A DNA stretch of 64,000 nt, from NCBI RefSeq assembly GCF_036569345.1, contig NZ_DATCQT010000170.1, positions 13,299-77,298 of the forward strand, in the 5' to 3' direction. This stretch comes from Clostridium_AD sp036569345 (lineage in GTDB: Bacteria > Bacillota > Clostridia > Clostridiales > Clostridiaceae). Below are positions 9,187 through 18,124 of this stretch, piece by piece. Position 1 is the stretch's first letter, and the number at the start of each line of letters is the position of its first letter. Position numbers and translations under genes: made by a program. The notes under the pieces are model-generated. The model made no database searches, had not been told where the DNA came from, and worked only from the letters and a program-made list of their open reading frames with translations.

Positions 9187-11883
9187 TTACTTATGCGACC
9201 CTTCCTTAGAAGCAGCGACTTCTCTTTGACCCTTTTGTACTTCACCTAGCAACTTGTTATTTGCCAGTAATAGTTCGTGCTTCAAATCCAATTTTGATTT
9301 ACTGAGCTTCGCCTCTAGCTCTTTGGATTTAGTTATATCTACAAAAGTTATGACAACACCATCAACTTCGCCTTCTAACGTTTGGTAAGGAAGAATACGG
9401 GCATTAAACCAACTTCCATCGCGAGACATAACCTGTTTTTCAACAATAATCAACGTATGTTGCACAGATCTAACATCCTCTGTAAGTTCAGGATAAATAA
9501 GATCTGATGCAATATCGGTTATTGGCCTTCCCACGTCACTTGCAATAAGCCTTGAGACTACAGTCATTTGGCTTGTGAATCGCTTAACGAGCAACGTGTT
9601 ATCTAAAAACAAAATGGCAATCTTCGTGCTGTCCATCAGATTCATCATATCGCTTGTGACTAGTGACAGATTTTCTAACTTTACCTGTTGTTGAAAATTA
9701 ATCGTCTTTAACTCTTCATTTGAGGACTGTACTTCTTCCTTAGTTGTTGTCAGTTCCTCATTTGTCGACTGAAGTTCTTCGTTACATGACTGCAATTCCT
9801 CATTGCTGGCTTTAAATTCTTCTTGCGATATCTGCATTTCTGCACCAGCAACTTGCCACATTTGACGAGTTTGTAGTAGTTCTTGCTCTAGTTCCTCTTC
9901 CCGCTTATTACTTGCGGGAATTTGTCCGGTTTGCCTTACTACGTCGCATTCAATAGGGATGGTCACGTCAGTAAAAATAATCATTACCAGCCCTCGCAGC
10001 TCCTCCGGCTCTTTGAGAGGATTTACTGAGATATCAACCATCAGTGTTCCACCTTCGTTCAGTACAACAGCATTCTTGGAAGTAATTTCCTTATTCTGTC
10101 GTACAGCCTTGTAGAAGGTATCATTAAGTTTATAGTTTAACCCTTCACGTGCCATGGCAAAAATATTCCAATTAACCTTACCAGCAGCCGGTTCCAAGTA
10201 CTTACCCGTTCTCCCAGTAATGTAGAGGATATCACCTTTACCATTGACGAGCAAAGTTGCAGGTGAGTAATATTGCAAAATCAGTTTATCCGCTAGCGAC
10301 TGCATGTTCTGAACCTCAGCTGACGGCTGGTTAACTTCAGGCTTATACGGTGCAAAGGAGTTAGGAAACTCTATAGGCGAACTCTGAATTAGAGGTCGCA
10401 GCCTCTGATAGATCCGTGATTTTAGATCAAGTGGTTTAAAAAGCTCTGTAAAGTTCCCAACTGACTCTGCGCTTCCTAAAAACAAAAATCCGCCACTATT
10501 AAGACTGTAGTGAAAAAGTGGAATGAGCTTTTTCTGGATTTCTGGTGTTAGGTAAATAAGCAGGTTTCGGCAGATCATTATATCGATTTTTGTAAATGGT
10601 GGATCCTTAATCATGTTTTGCTGAGCAAAGATGACCATATCCCGAATCTCTGCTGCAACCTGGTATCCACGATCCACTTTGATAAAATACTTATTCAGGC
10701 GCTCAGCGGACATATCTTTTGCTATATTAGCTGAGAAAACTCCCTCCCGAGCTTTATCAATAGCTTCACTATCAAGATCAGTAGCAAAAATCTGAATAGA
10801 AAAGCCTTTGGAATTTTTTAACTTATCTATCACATCTTTAAAGACAATCGCTAAGGAGTAAGCCTCCTCACCAGTGGAACAACCAGATATCCAAACTCGA
10901 ACCGTTTCATTTGGCGATCGCTGCGCTAAGAGTGCAGGTATTACTTTGTCCTTTAGAAGTTCCCACTCCGCCTGCTCGCGAAAGAAACTGGTAACCCCAA
11001 TTAAAAATTCTTTAAATAACAAATTCAGTTCCTGAGGATTATCCTTTAAAAAATGGACGTAAGCGGCTATATCATCAATTTTATGAATGCCCATACACCA
11101 CTCAATCCTACGTTGAATAGTATTTTTTTTATATGAAGAGAAATCATGCCCTGTATGTGATCGTAACATTCCTATAATATTGTCGAAGTAGTTCTTGAGT
11201 TTATCTGCACTATGTTTATCTTCTATAACCATAGGTGGCTTGTGCTCGAGATAGGAAATAATTTTTAAAGGCATTGTCTTTACCGTGGATATAACATCTG
11301 CAAGACCTGCATCAATGGCACTTTGAGGCATGTCTCCATATTTAGCAGAGGATGGTTCTTGAATAAAGGTGCTTCCTCCTTTTTCCTTAATTTCTCTTAG
11401 TCCTACTGTACCATCTTTACCCATACCTGAGAGTATGACGCCGATACTCCTATCCTGCTTATCCTTCGCCAGGGAGCAAAAGAAGAAATCTATGGGCTTA
11501 CGCAGATTGTGAGGCTCAATAAATTCAGAAATATGTATCACATTATTTTTAATAGACATATTCTTGTTTGGTGGAATTACATAGACAAAATCCGGCTCAA
11601 CAGATATGTTCTCATAGGCCTGTACAACTTTCATACTAGTATCACTTTTAAGTAACTCCACCAAAATCTTCTTACTATTCTTCTCCATGTGCTGAACAAT
11701 AACAAAAGCCAATCCACTATTTTCAGGCACATTACTGAGGAAATCTGACAAAGCATTCAATCCTCCTGCGGAAGCTCCTATGCCAACTATTGAAAAATCT
11801 GTTTTTGCGGTATCAATTTTGGGAGCATTACCACCAGAATTTTTAGTAATTACGTTTGTTTCAATGTTCTTATCCTCTTTCAT
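9187..11883 (-). CDS. CheB-CheR-PAS fusion chemotaxis-type protein
   Basis: A cytoplasmic fusion of about 898 aa. An N-terminal CheB methylesterase domain without receiver (IGASAGGLNAL, VIVQHM, LSGMGKDGT; about 25-215) is followed by a CheR methyltransferase (GVTSFFREQ, WISGCSTGEEAYSLA, CRNLLIYL; about 235-505). Then come a PAS domain, a repetitive coiled coil of NEELQSTNEEL-type heptads and a second PAS (ILFLDNTLLVKRFT). Catalytic-looking residues of both enzyme domains are present. GGAGGGG supports the ATG at 11883 rather than an upstream GTG. GC content is visibly higher than in its neighbours, hinting at a different history. No flagellar genes are nearby. Confidence 0.93.
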   Translation of the reverse strand: MKEDKNIETNVITKNSGGNAPKIDTAKTDFSIVGIGASAGGLNALSDFLSNVPENSGLAFVIVQHMEKNSKKILVELLKSDTSMKVVQAYENISVEPDFVYVIPPNKNMSIKNNVIHISEFIEPHNLRKPIDFFFCSLAKDKQDRSIGVILSGMGKDGTVGLREIKEKGGSTFIQEPSSAKYGDMPQSAIDAGLADVISTVKTMPLKIISYLEHKPPMVIEDKHSADKLKNYFDNIIGMLRSHTGHDFSSYKKNTIQRRIEWCMGIHKIDDIAAYVHFLKDNPQELNLLFKEFLIGVTSFFREQAEWELLKDKVIPALLAQRSPNETVRVWISGCSTGEEAYSLAIVFKDVIDKLKNSKGFSIQIFATDLDSEAIDKAREGVFSANIAKDMSAERLNKYFIKVDRGYQVAAEIRDMVIFAQQNMIKDPPFTKIDIMICRNLLIYLTPEIQKKLIPLFHYSLNSGGFLFLGSAESVGNFTELFKPLDLKSRIYQRLRPLIQSSPIEFPNSFAPYKPEVNQPSAEVQNMQSLADKLILQYYSPATLLVNGKGDILYITGRTGKYLEPAAGKVNWNIFAMAREGLNYKLNDTFYKAVRQNKEITSKNAVVLNEGGTLMVDISVNPLKEPEELRGLVMIIFTDVTIPIECDVVRQTGQIPASNKREEELEQELLQTRQMWQVAGAEMQISQEEFKASNEELQSCNEELQSTNEELTTTKEEVQSSNEELKTINFQQQVKLENLSLVTSDMMNLMDSTKIAILFLDNTLLVKRFTSQMTVVSRLIASDVGRPITDIASDLIYPELTEDVRSVQHTLIIVEKQVMSRDGSWFNARILPYQTLEGEVDGVVITFVDITKSKELEAKLSKSKLDLKHELLLANNKLLGEVQKGQREVAASKEGSHK

Positions 11884-12033
11884 CATACCCCTCCATTTAT
11901 AGATAGATCGATTCACACATCACTTTATCTTATTATAACAAATTGTTTGCACAAGAGTATAATAGTTTTTATATTATTTCTTTTATCAATCTATTTTTAC
12001 TATTTAAGAAGTAGAATCTCCCACTTATATAGG

Positions 12034-12068
12034 TTAGGGGATAACAATTGATAATTGTTATCCCCTAA
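12034..12068 (-). terminator. Perfect 16-bp hairpin after kinase gene
   Basis: TTAGGGGATAACAATT, a 3-nt loop and its exact complement lie 45 nt after the kinase stop. No U-tract follows, so this is a terminator or 3-prime stabilising hairpin rather than a textbook intrinsic terminator. Confidence 0.6.
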
Positions 12069-12112
12069 TAGGCCTGCAATGTGATCATACTATAAAATAT
12101 ATTCCATTCTAT

Positions 12113-13558
12113 CTAATTTAAGGAATAGATATCAGAAAACTCAACATGTATTCTCTCAATTCTTTCCTGTAATTCAGCTTCAAATATTCCACCTATACTG
12201 CTTTCTTTAGGATGTACTATTACTGGAAACACAATGATAAACTCTGTCCCTTTGCCATATTCACTAAATACAGAAATTGTGCCTTTATGTAGCTCCACAA
12301 GTGATTTTACTATAGAAAGTCCTATACCACTACCCTCCTGTTTTCGAGTAAGTGACCTATCTACCTGCCTAAATCGATCAAAGATAATATCTAACTTATC
12401 ACTTGGAATACCTATGCCTGTATCTTTTATTGATATTATAATATTTTCTCCCTTATCATACATATTTACTTTCATACTCCCCCCTGGTTTTGTGAATTTT
12501 ATTGAATTAGAAAGAAGATTTAGTATTACCCTTTCTATCTTTTCTGGATCACATGACATTATACAATCCTCTATATCAGTATCAAAAATTAATTCAATGG
12601 ATTTAATTTTAATATATTCAGATACTGACATAGTAACACTCTCAACAACATGGACAATATTACAGTTCTGCAGATTTAACTCAAAATAACCTGAATCAAG
12701 TTTTGTAATATCAATCATATTATTAACCAGGCGTAATTGTCTGTAACAATTCTGTTTCATTATCTTACTATACTTTTTAAATTTTATTTCTTTATCATTA
12801 ACATCACTGCTACTTTCATATTTATCCAAAAGCTGTAATGCACTTAAAATTACATTTAGGGGCGTTCGGAGTTCATGAGAAAGGTTAGTAAAAAACTCTG
12901 TCTTTAAAGTTTCTGATAAAATCGATTCATTTAGTAATTTCTTGTTTGTTATATCCACAAGAGATAAGACGACTCCTTTAATTGAATTTTCAATTGTACA
13001 ATACGGCGTACATTTCATTAAATACCAGGTTCCATTTTTGCTTTGAATTTCCTTCTCATACGGCATATGATTTCTTAATACTTCACTTGCACCCATATTT
13101 AAATCATCATTTTTGAGATTACTTACTATGTGATGCATTGGACGCCCAATATCCTGTGCCTTAAGGTTTATCTCTTTAGTAATGCTTGGTGTAAACTTTC
13201 TTATACAAAGATTTTCATCAAGAAAAATAGTTCCAATATCAGTACTGTTTAAATAGTTTGTCATATCACTGTACAAATCAGCCAATTCTTGATTTTTATA
13301 TTGAAACTGGGTGTTGATTTTTAGTAATTCATTATTAACTAATTGATATTCTTCGTTTGCACTCAAGAGTTCTTCATTGTAAACAAGATGTTCCTCATTT
13401 GATAACTGGAGGCATTCCTTGGTATGCTGTAGCTCCTGTTCAAGTTGTATAATTTTCTCATTTAACTTTATTTCAGAATCATATTTACCTATATACTCAT
13501 TATTATCATTCTTATAATTCAAACCTATACTTGGCATTATATTTTTAATAATGCACAT
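12113..13558 (-). CDS. Orphan PAS histidine kinase related to the CheB-CheR-PAS C-terminus
   Basis: A soluble kinase of 481 aa. An N-terminal coiled coil (NEEHLVYNEELLSANEEY, about 35-100) leads into a PAS domain (IFLDENLCIRKFTPS ... DIGRP) that resembles the coiled coil and last PAS of the upstream fusion protein. A second PAS-like PAC segment runs to about 205. HisKA has its His in FFTNLSHELRTPLNV (about 228), and the ATPase domain has NLLSNSIKFT, DTGIGI and GSGIGLSIVK. It ends IHVEFSDIYSLN. The ATG abuts AAGGAG with no spacer. An ATT two codons downstream would have better spacing, so the start is uncertain by a few codons. Confidence 0.9.
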   Translation of the reverse strand: MCIIKNIMPSIGLNYKNDNNEYIGKYDSEIKLNEKIIQLEQELQHTKECLQLSNEEHLVYNEELLSANEEYQLVNNELLKINTQFQYKNQELADLYSDMTNYLNSTDIGTIFLDENLCIRKFTPSITKEINLKAQDIGRPMHHIVSNLKNDDLNMGASEVLRNHMPYEKEIQSKNGTWYLMKCTPYCTIENSIKGVVLSLVDITNKKLLNESILSETLKTEFFTNLSHELRTPLNVILSALQLLDKYESSSDVNDKEIKFKKYSKIMKQNCYRQLRLVNNMIDITKLDSGYFELNLQNCNIVHVVESVTMSVSEYIKIKSIELIFDTDIEDCIMSCDPEKIERVILNLLSNSIKFTKPGGSMKVNMYDKGENIIISIKDTGIGIPSDKLDIIFDRFRQVDRSLTRKQEGSGIGLSIVKSLVELHKGTISVFSEYGKGTEFIIVFPVIVHPKESSIGGIFEAELQERIERIHVEFSDIYSLN

Positions 13559-13842
13559 CTCCTTTTGTTTAATTACTCAAATTTATTTAATAATATTATT
13601 AATTATTCTATTACTCTATATACTTTTATTATAGTTACATTCTATATATATCCATAACTTCCCTTTAATTATAGTGCGTTTATCATTATATTTCACTCGC
13701 AACTTTCGTCAAACTCTGCACATAGAAAAACAAGAGATTTCTCCTGCTTAAAAACCATAAAATCAATGATGTTTATGTTTGGGAAAAAACACAAAAATAC
13801 TGTATCAGTTGCTTCAACAATACAGCATTTAGTTCTGAAAAT

Positions 13843-13878
13843 ACATTAAAGTATATATACTATTATATACTTTAATGT
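13843..13878. repeat. Perfect 15-bp inverted repeat
   Basis: ACATTAAAGTATATA, loop TACTAT, then the exact complement TATATACTTTAATGT. No T-run follows on either strand, and both neighbouring genes point away. It is therefore more likely an operator or an mRNA leader hairpin than a terminator. Confidence 0.7.
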
Positions 13879-13937
13879 AAGATAATTATCATTCTTATAA
13901 ATTATAAATTAAAAGACTCTATATATTTTCTTACCAA

Positions 13938-14013
13938 TGTTAAGTTATGTTAAGCTATGTTAAGCTATGTTAAGTTATGTTAATTATGTTAATACAACAT
14001 TGTGCTTTGTTAA
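13938..14013. promoter_or_regulatory. Pho-box-like array of TGTTAA/TTAACA direct repeats
   Basis: Seven TGTTAA hexamers start at 13938, 13948, 13958, 13968, 13978, 13987 and 14008, that is, five at exact 10-bp steps followed by steps of 9 and 21. Read on the other strand they are TTAACA, the core of PhoP boxes in Bacillus and Clostridium (direct repeats about 11 bp apart). The array precedes the pit-type phosphate transport genes, so PhoP control under phosphate limitation is the natural inference. Confidence 0.7.
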
Positions 14014-14121
14014 GTAATATCATATAATTAGGGGTGTACTGTTTTAAACATATTTAATTATTTATTCTGTATTAATGGTTTTATTATACAGCATAATTTT
14101 ATTTATCAAAGGAGGAACAAT

Positions 14122-14745
14122 ATGTTCAATTTCAAACCAAAAGACAAGGTATTTTTCGAACTTTTTTCTAAGGGGGCCGATGTTTTTAATGATTCAGCAA
14201 AAGAACTACAATTCCTAATGAATGAACTTGATAATCCAACGGGGAGATTAGATAAATTAGTAAACCTTGAGCATGAAGGAGACGTAATAACTCATGAATT
14301 AATTGAGTATACTAAAAAAATGTTTATAACTCCGCTAGATAGGGAGGACATATTCAATATAACAAAAGGAATAGACACTATTACTGATAATATCGAATCA
14401 ACAGCTAATTTATTCTACATGTATAATGTGACTACTGCTACACCAGAATCAATAGAACTTGTTGACAAACTTATAACTGTTACTTCTGTTCTTGTTAATG
14501 TTATTTCAGAATTAAAATATCTTAGTAAAAGTACAATATTAGTAAAAAAAATAATTGAAGTAAACACTATAGAGAACGAAGCAGATTTGATCTATAGAAA
14601 GGCTATGAGAAAACTTTTTAAAAACCCAGAAGATATTCTAACTGTCTTGAAATGGAAAGACTTATACCAACATTTAGAGGATAGCATTGATGCTTGTGAA
14701 ACACTTGCAAATGAAATTCGAGGAGTTGGCATGAAATATGCTTAA
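14122..14745 (+). CDS. PhoU-like DUF47 phosphate transport accessory protein
   Basis: A cytoplasmic 207-aa all-helical protein of the DUF47 (PhoU_div) family. It has the acidic metal-binding helices typical of PhoU-like proteins (LVNLEHEGDVITHELIEY; NTIENEADLIYRKAM; DSIDACETLANEIRG). Such proteins partner Pit permeases and are thought to regulate phosphate flux. GGAGG sits 6 nt before the ATG. The stop overlaps the start of the Pit gene by 8 nt, indicating translational coupling. The Pho-box-like array upstream predicts phosphate regulation. Confidence 0.92.
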   Translation: MFNFKPKDKVFFELFSKGADVFNDSAKELQFLMNELDNPTGRLDKLVNLEHEGDVITHELIEYTKKMFITPLDREDIFNITKGIDTITDNIESTANLFYMYNVTTATPESIELVDKLITVTSVLVNVISELKYLSKSTILVKKIIEVNTIENEADLIYRKAMRKLFKNPEDILTVLKWKDLYQHLEDSIDACETLANEIRGVGMKYA

Positions 14746-15736
14746 TTCTACCATTATAATAATTGTTATACTATTAGCGCTTAGCTTTGATTTTATAAAC
14801 GGCTTTCACGATACGGCTAACTCTATTGCTACTTCAATTGGAACTAAAGTACTTACACCTATGAAGGCATTGTTAATGGCTGCTGCTTTAAATTTCCTTG
14901 GTGCTATGTTAAATACGGAGGTTGCGAAAACTATAGGAACAGGAATAATTAATAATGGTATAGCTACTCCCAAAATTATAGCTATAGCTCTAATAGGAGC
15001 CATTACCTGGAACCTAATAACTTGGTATTTTGCTATACCTAGTTCCTCTTCCCATGCACTTATTGGTGGACTTTTAGGTGCTTCCATAACTTCACATAGA
15101 CTTGATTTTTCTGTTGTCAATTGGAAAGGTTTTTTTGATAAAATAATAATTCCACTTATATCTTCACCAATATTTGGACTTATATTTGGATTTTTATTTA
15201 TGTTTATACTTACATGGCTGTTTCATAAAGCAACACATAAAAAAGTCACTGGAGTATTTAAAAAATTACAAATTTGTTCTGCTGCTTTAATGTCATATAG
15301 TCATGGTTCAAATGATGCTCAAAAATCTATGGGTGTTATAACTATGGCTCTAATTGCAGGAGGATTTTTAAATGGAAATAACTTTGATATACCATTGTGG
15401 GTGAAAATTGCCTGTGCATTAGCAATGGCATTAGGTACAATGACCGGTGGATGGAAAATAATAAAAACTATGGGTGTTAATATGATAAAACTAGAACCGA
15501 TAGATGGATTTGCCGCTGAAACTGCAGCTGCACTTACTATTCAAGTTGCTACAGCACTAGGTGCACCAGTAAGTACTACTCACGTAATAAGTAGTGCAAT
15601 AATGGGTGTTGGGTCTTGTAAAAGGCTTACCGCCGTTAGATGGGGCCTTGCGAGAACTATACTTATGGCATGGGTTTTAACTATTCCTTGCAGCGCAATT
15701 ATAGCATCAATAATTTCGCTTGTGTTTTACAGATAA
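14738..15736 (+). CDS. pit: Inorganic phosphate transporter, PiT family
   Basis: A 332-aa membrane protein with about 10 hydrophobic segments. It carries the duplicated PiT signature: GFHDTANSIATSI near the N-terminus (about 15-27) and SHGSNDAQKSMGV in the middle (about 188-200). A paired PSSSSHALIGG and APVSTTHVISSAI also appears, the other duplicated motif. The family imports metal-phosphate using an ion gradient. It overlaps the upstream DUF47 gene. Confidence 0.95.
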   Translation: MLNSTIIIIVILLALSFDFINGFHDTANSIATSIGTKVLTPMKALLMAAALNFLGAMLNTEVAKTIGTGIINNGIATPKIIAIALIGAITWNLITWYFAIPSSSSHALIGGLLGASITSHRLDFSVVNWKGFFDKIIIPLISSPIFGLIFGFLFMFILTWLFHKATHKKVTGVFKKLQICSAALMSYSHGSNDAQKSMGVITMALIAGGFLNGNNFDIPLWVKIACALAMALGTMTGGWKIIKTMGVNMIKLEPIDGFAAETAAALTIQVATALGAPVSTTHVISSAIMGVGSCKRLTAVRWGLARTILMAWVLTIPCSAIIASIISLVFYR

Positions 15737-15783
15737 ATAGATAAAACTTTGTTTTTATCTTTACGATTTTAATTAAAAAGAAA

Positions 15784-15841
15784 TCAACCCTCATCTCCAT
15801 GTTTCCCTGTGTATAGAAGGAAATATGAGATGGGGGTTGAT
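15784..15841. terminator. Bidirectional terminator between convergent genes
   Basis: TCAACCCTCATCTC...GAGATGGGGGTTGA forms a long imperfect stem. It lies between the convergent pit gene and the secreted protein gene, with AT-rich tails on both sides. Confidence 0.8.
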
Positions 15842-15862
15842 TAATTTAATTGTTCTATATAC

Positions 15863-16921
15863 TTATTTAACTGGTATTGTTACTGTAACACGATTCGCAT
15901 AGGCACTTTTAATTGCACCTAAGAAATCTCCATGAGCATCACTAAGTGACATAGTAGCACCTGTTACAACATCTGCAAGACCAGCCTTTTCTGTAGCAGT
16001 AAGTTTATTATATTTAGCAAGATCTGTTACATTTGTTGTTGTAGCTTTTATTGGACGACCAGCTGTAGTTGTATATTTTGCAAACCAAGCGTCTAATTCA
16101 GCGACAGTTTTACCAACAAAGAATTTTTGGTAGAAATTCATTTGCTTGTACCACTCATTAGTTGCATTCATTCCATAAGCATCTCCACGTTGACGTTTAG
16201 TTTTCCATGCACTTACTTCAGCAGTTGCTTTATCCAATGTATTTTTAGGTCCCACCGTAACTACTCCTGTAACAGGATCAGTTATATTATATCCAGGAGT
16301 ACCAGGCCATCCTGAAAACTCTGGCATTGATGCCCCATCATAATTTGGAGTGGCAACTTCATAGGCATCTAAATATGCATTTAGGATTCTTCCATTCGCA
16401 TCAAAGCTAACATCCGCCATAGCAGTGGTAATACTGTAAACTGGCATACCTGTGGTATCAGCTCCAGGACCATTTCTAAATACTGTAGTATTTCCTAATC
16501 CTTCAGAAATCTTTACAGATGTAGGAGTTACTACTACTGGTGGTGTCACAACTGGAGTTTTTAGTGCTGCTAATTGTACATTTATTCTTGACAAAGTACC
16601 TCTACCTGCTACTCCATCCATATTAATACCATATTTCCATTGAAAGTTCTTTACGGCTGCCTCAGTAGCTTTCCCAAAGACACCATCAGCTGTAAGATTG
16701 TATGCACGAATTGCGTTAAGTGCAACTTGTAATCGTTTAACATCACTACTGTTTGAGCCGTATGTAACTGCCCAAGTTGTGCTTAATGGAGCCACAGACA
16801 TTGTTTGTGCTGAAACAACACCCACACCACCTAAATTACCCAGTCCTGAACTCCCTGCAGCAAATGAAAGTGTCATTGCCACTGTTAATGCATAAGCAAC
16901 CGTTGTTAATGTTTTTTTCAT
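15863..16921 (-). CDS. Secreted peptidoglycan-binding protein with FMN-binding/flavinylation-like motif
   Basis: A 352-aa protein with an N-terminal signal peptide (MKKTLTTVAYALTVAMTLSFAAG, shown here as one segment with a likely cut near VVSAQT). A PG_binding_1 domain follows (SSDVKRLQVALN ... DGVFGKATEAAVKNFQ ... DGVAGRGTLSRI, about 55-113). A proline/valine linker leads to a unique C-terminal region. Near the end is DVVTGATMS (about 317-325), which fits the ApbE flavinylation consensus D-x-x-S/T-G-A-S/T. Covalent FMN would attach at Thr323. No recognisable redox partner genes lie next to it. Strong AGGGGG ribosome site. Confidence 0.75.
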   Translation of the reverse strand: MKKTLTTVAYALTVAMTLSFAAGSSGLGNLGGVGVVSAQTMSVAPLSTTWAVTYGSNSSDVKRLQVALNAIRAYNLTADGVFGKATEAAVKNFQWKYGINMDGVAGRGTLSRINVQLAALKTPVVTPPVVVTPTSVKISEGLGNTTVFRNGPGADTTGMPVYSITTAMADVSFDANGRILNAYLDAYEVATPNYDGASMPEFSGWPGTPGYNITDPVTGVVTVGPKNTLDKATAEVSAWKTKRQRGDAYGMNATNEWYKQMNFYQKFFVGKTVAELDAWFAKYTTTAGRPIKATTTNVTDLAKYNKLTATEKAGLADVVTGATMSLSDAHGDFLGAIKSAYANRVTVTIPVK

Positions 16922-17390
16922 TATTTTTCCCCCTTTAATATGTTTTTAAAAGTAAAAATATATTGTTGTAAGATTAAGAACTAACAACTTAGTTTGTTAA
17001 TTATCAAACCATAAAAAAATATTTGTTTCCTAAAATCTTACATCTTTATTATACAAAAAAATAATGGTAAATACAAGTATATTTGTTATATTCTTTTGAA
17101 AAAGATTGTTTATTTAAAATATTCTCATAATTTCTTTAATATTTTTCATTATAAATACATTTATTCTATATTGTGTATATATATTTAATTAATTCCATCT
17201 AGATTCAGAATTAATAAGACTTATTCTATTGAACGTTTTAGATTTATGGATTTAGTAAAAGGTTTCAGCTCAATATTAAGAACATTAAAACCCTTAAATT
17301 TATTACACTGACCGTTATAAATAAAATCGGATTTTTTTAACGCTAGTTTGATAAATATAGCATTAATATTGTCGATAAACAATTAACAAA
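16922..17390. other. AT-rich intergenic gap
   Basis: This gap should hold the promoter of the secreted protein gene near its 5-prime end (16930-17050) and the 3-prime region of the vWA gene. I see no ORF with a ribosome binding site, no convincing hairpin with a T-tract and no repeat. A short plus-strand open stretch at about 17236-17312 lacks initiation signals. Confidence 0.4.
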
Positions 17391-18050
17391 CTATCTACTT
17401 CTATTTTTACTTCGGCGTGTAAAGTCATCCTCAATCTCTGCTTTCCAACTCTTTGTAATTGCTCTACTTGCACGAAGTTCAGATACAACATGACTAACTG
17501 CATCATAATTCAATCTCGTGCCCTCTCCATCAGCATTATAATTGGCTGCTCTGTCTGAGCTAATACCAACTTTTGCTGCTGTTGAAATAGCGTCAATATT
17601 AGCTCCTATGAAAATGAATTCCCATCCGTATTTTTCTTTCTGCCATTCAACCATTTTTTTTATTTTTTCATAATTGTACTCTTTGCTAGCATTTTCCATT
17701 CCATCAGTAGTGATTACGAACATCACCTTATCTGCACGCTCTTGCTCACTAGTATTTCTCTGTACATTCCCAATCTTATTAATCGTCTTTCCAATAGCAT
17801 CCAAAAGTGCAGTGCACCCACAAACAAAATATTCTTTTTCTGTCATAGGACGAATACCTTTAACATTTATTCTGTCATGTAATAATTCATAATTGTCATC
17901 GAAAAGCACTGTGGTGATAATTGCGTCTCCTGGCTCTTCCCTTTGTTTTTTGAGTAATGAATTGTAGCCTCCTATAGTGTCCCTCTCAAGTCCTGACATA
18001 GAACCGCTCCTATCAAGTATAAATACCAATTCCGTTAAATTTGTTTTCAT
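17391..18050 (-). CDS. von Willebrand factor A domain protein
   Basis: A cytoplasmic 219-aa single-domain vWA protein. The metal-ion-dependent adhesion site is visible as DRSGSMSG (about 13-20), with the conserved Thr (CTALLDAIG, about 78-86) and TTDGMENAS. Length fits the small stand-alone vWA family often found with TerD-type or macro-domain genes. GGGGG sits 9 nt before the ATG. It lies 75 bp downstream of the macro-domain gene on the same strand, so they probably form one operon. Function is unknown; partners in stress or conflict systems are an inference. Confidence 0.9.
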   Translation of the reverse strand: MKTNLTELVFILDRSGSMSGLERDTIGGYNSLLKKQREEPGDAIITTVLFDDNYELLHDRINVKGIRPMTEKEYFVCGCTALLDAIGKTINKIGNVQRNTSEQERADKVMFVITTDGMENASKEYNYEKIKKMVEWQKEKYGWEFIFIGANIDAISTAAKVGISSDRAANYNADGEGTRLNYDAVSHVVSELRASRAITKSWKAEIEDDFTRRSKNRSR

Positions 18051-18124
18051 CTTGTTAACCCCCTTACTTAATAATTAAAGGATAACAAAATTACGATTCT
18101 AATTGGTCGCTTTCAAAGCGACAA

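Larger units (their letters stand above)
13559..14121. other. Divergent intergenic region between kinase and phosphate transport genes
   Basis: These 563 bp hold the promoters of two divergent transcripts. Recognisable items are a perfect 15-bp inverted repeat at 13843-13878 and the TGTTAA array at 13938-14013, both listed separately. A weaker hairpin lies at about 13799-13826 (CTGTAT / ATACAG arms). No coding frame is convincing. Confidence 0.6.

Noticed and set aside
12234..12689. 151-codon plus-strand frame
   Set aside because: It is antisense to the HATPase domain of a clear histidine kinase.
13799..13826. Small RNA terminator hairpin on the minus strand
   Set aside because: The stem is short with mismatches, and there is no promoter or transcript evidence for an RNA ending there.
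13938..14013. CRISPR-like short repeats
   Set aside because: The unit is only 10 bp with no spacers; it fits a Pho-box array.
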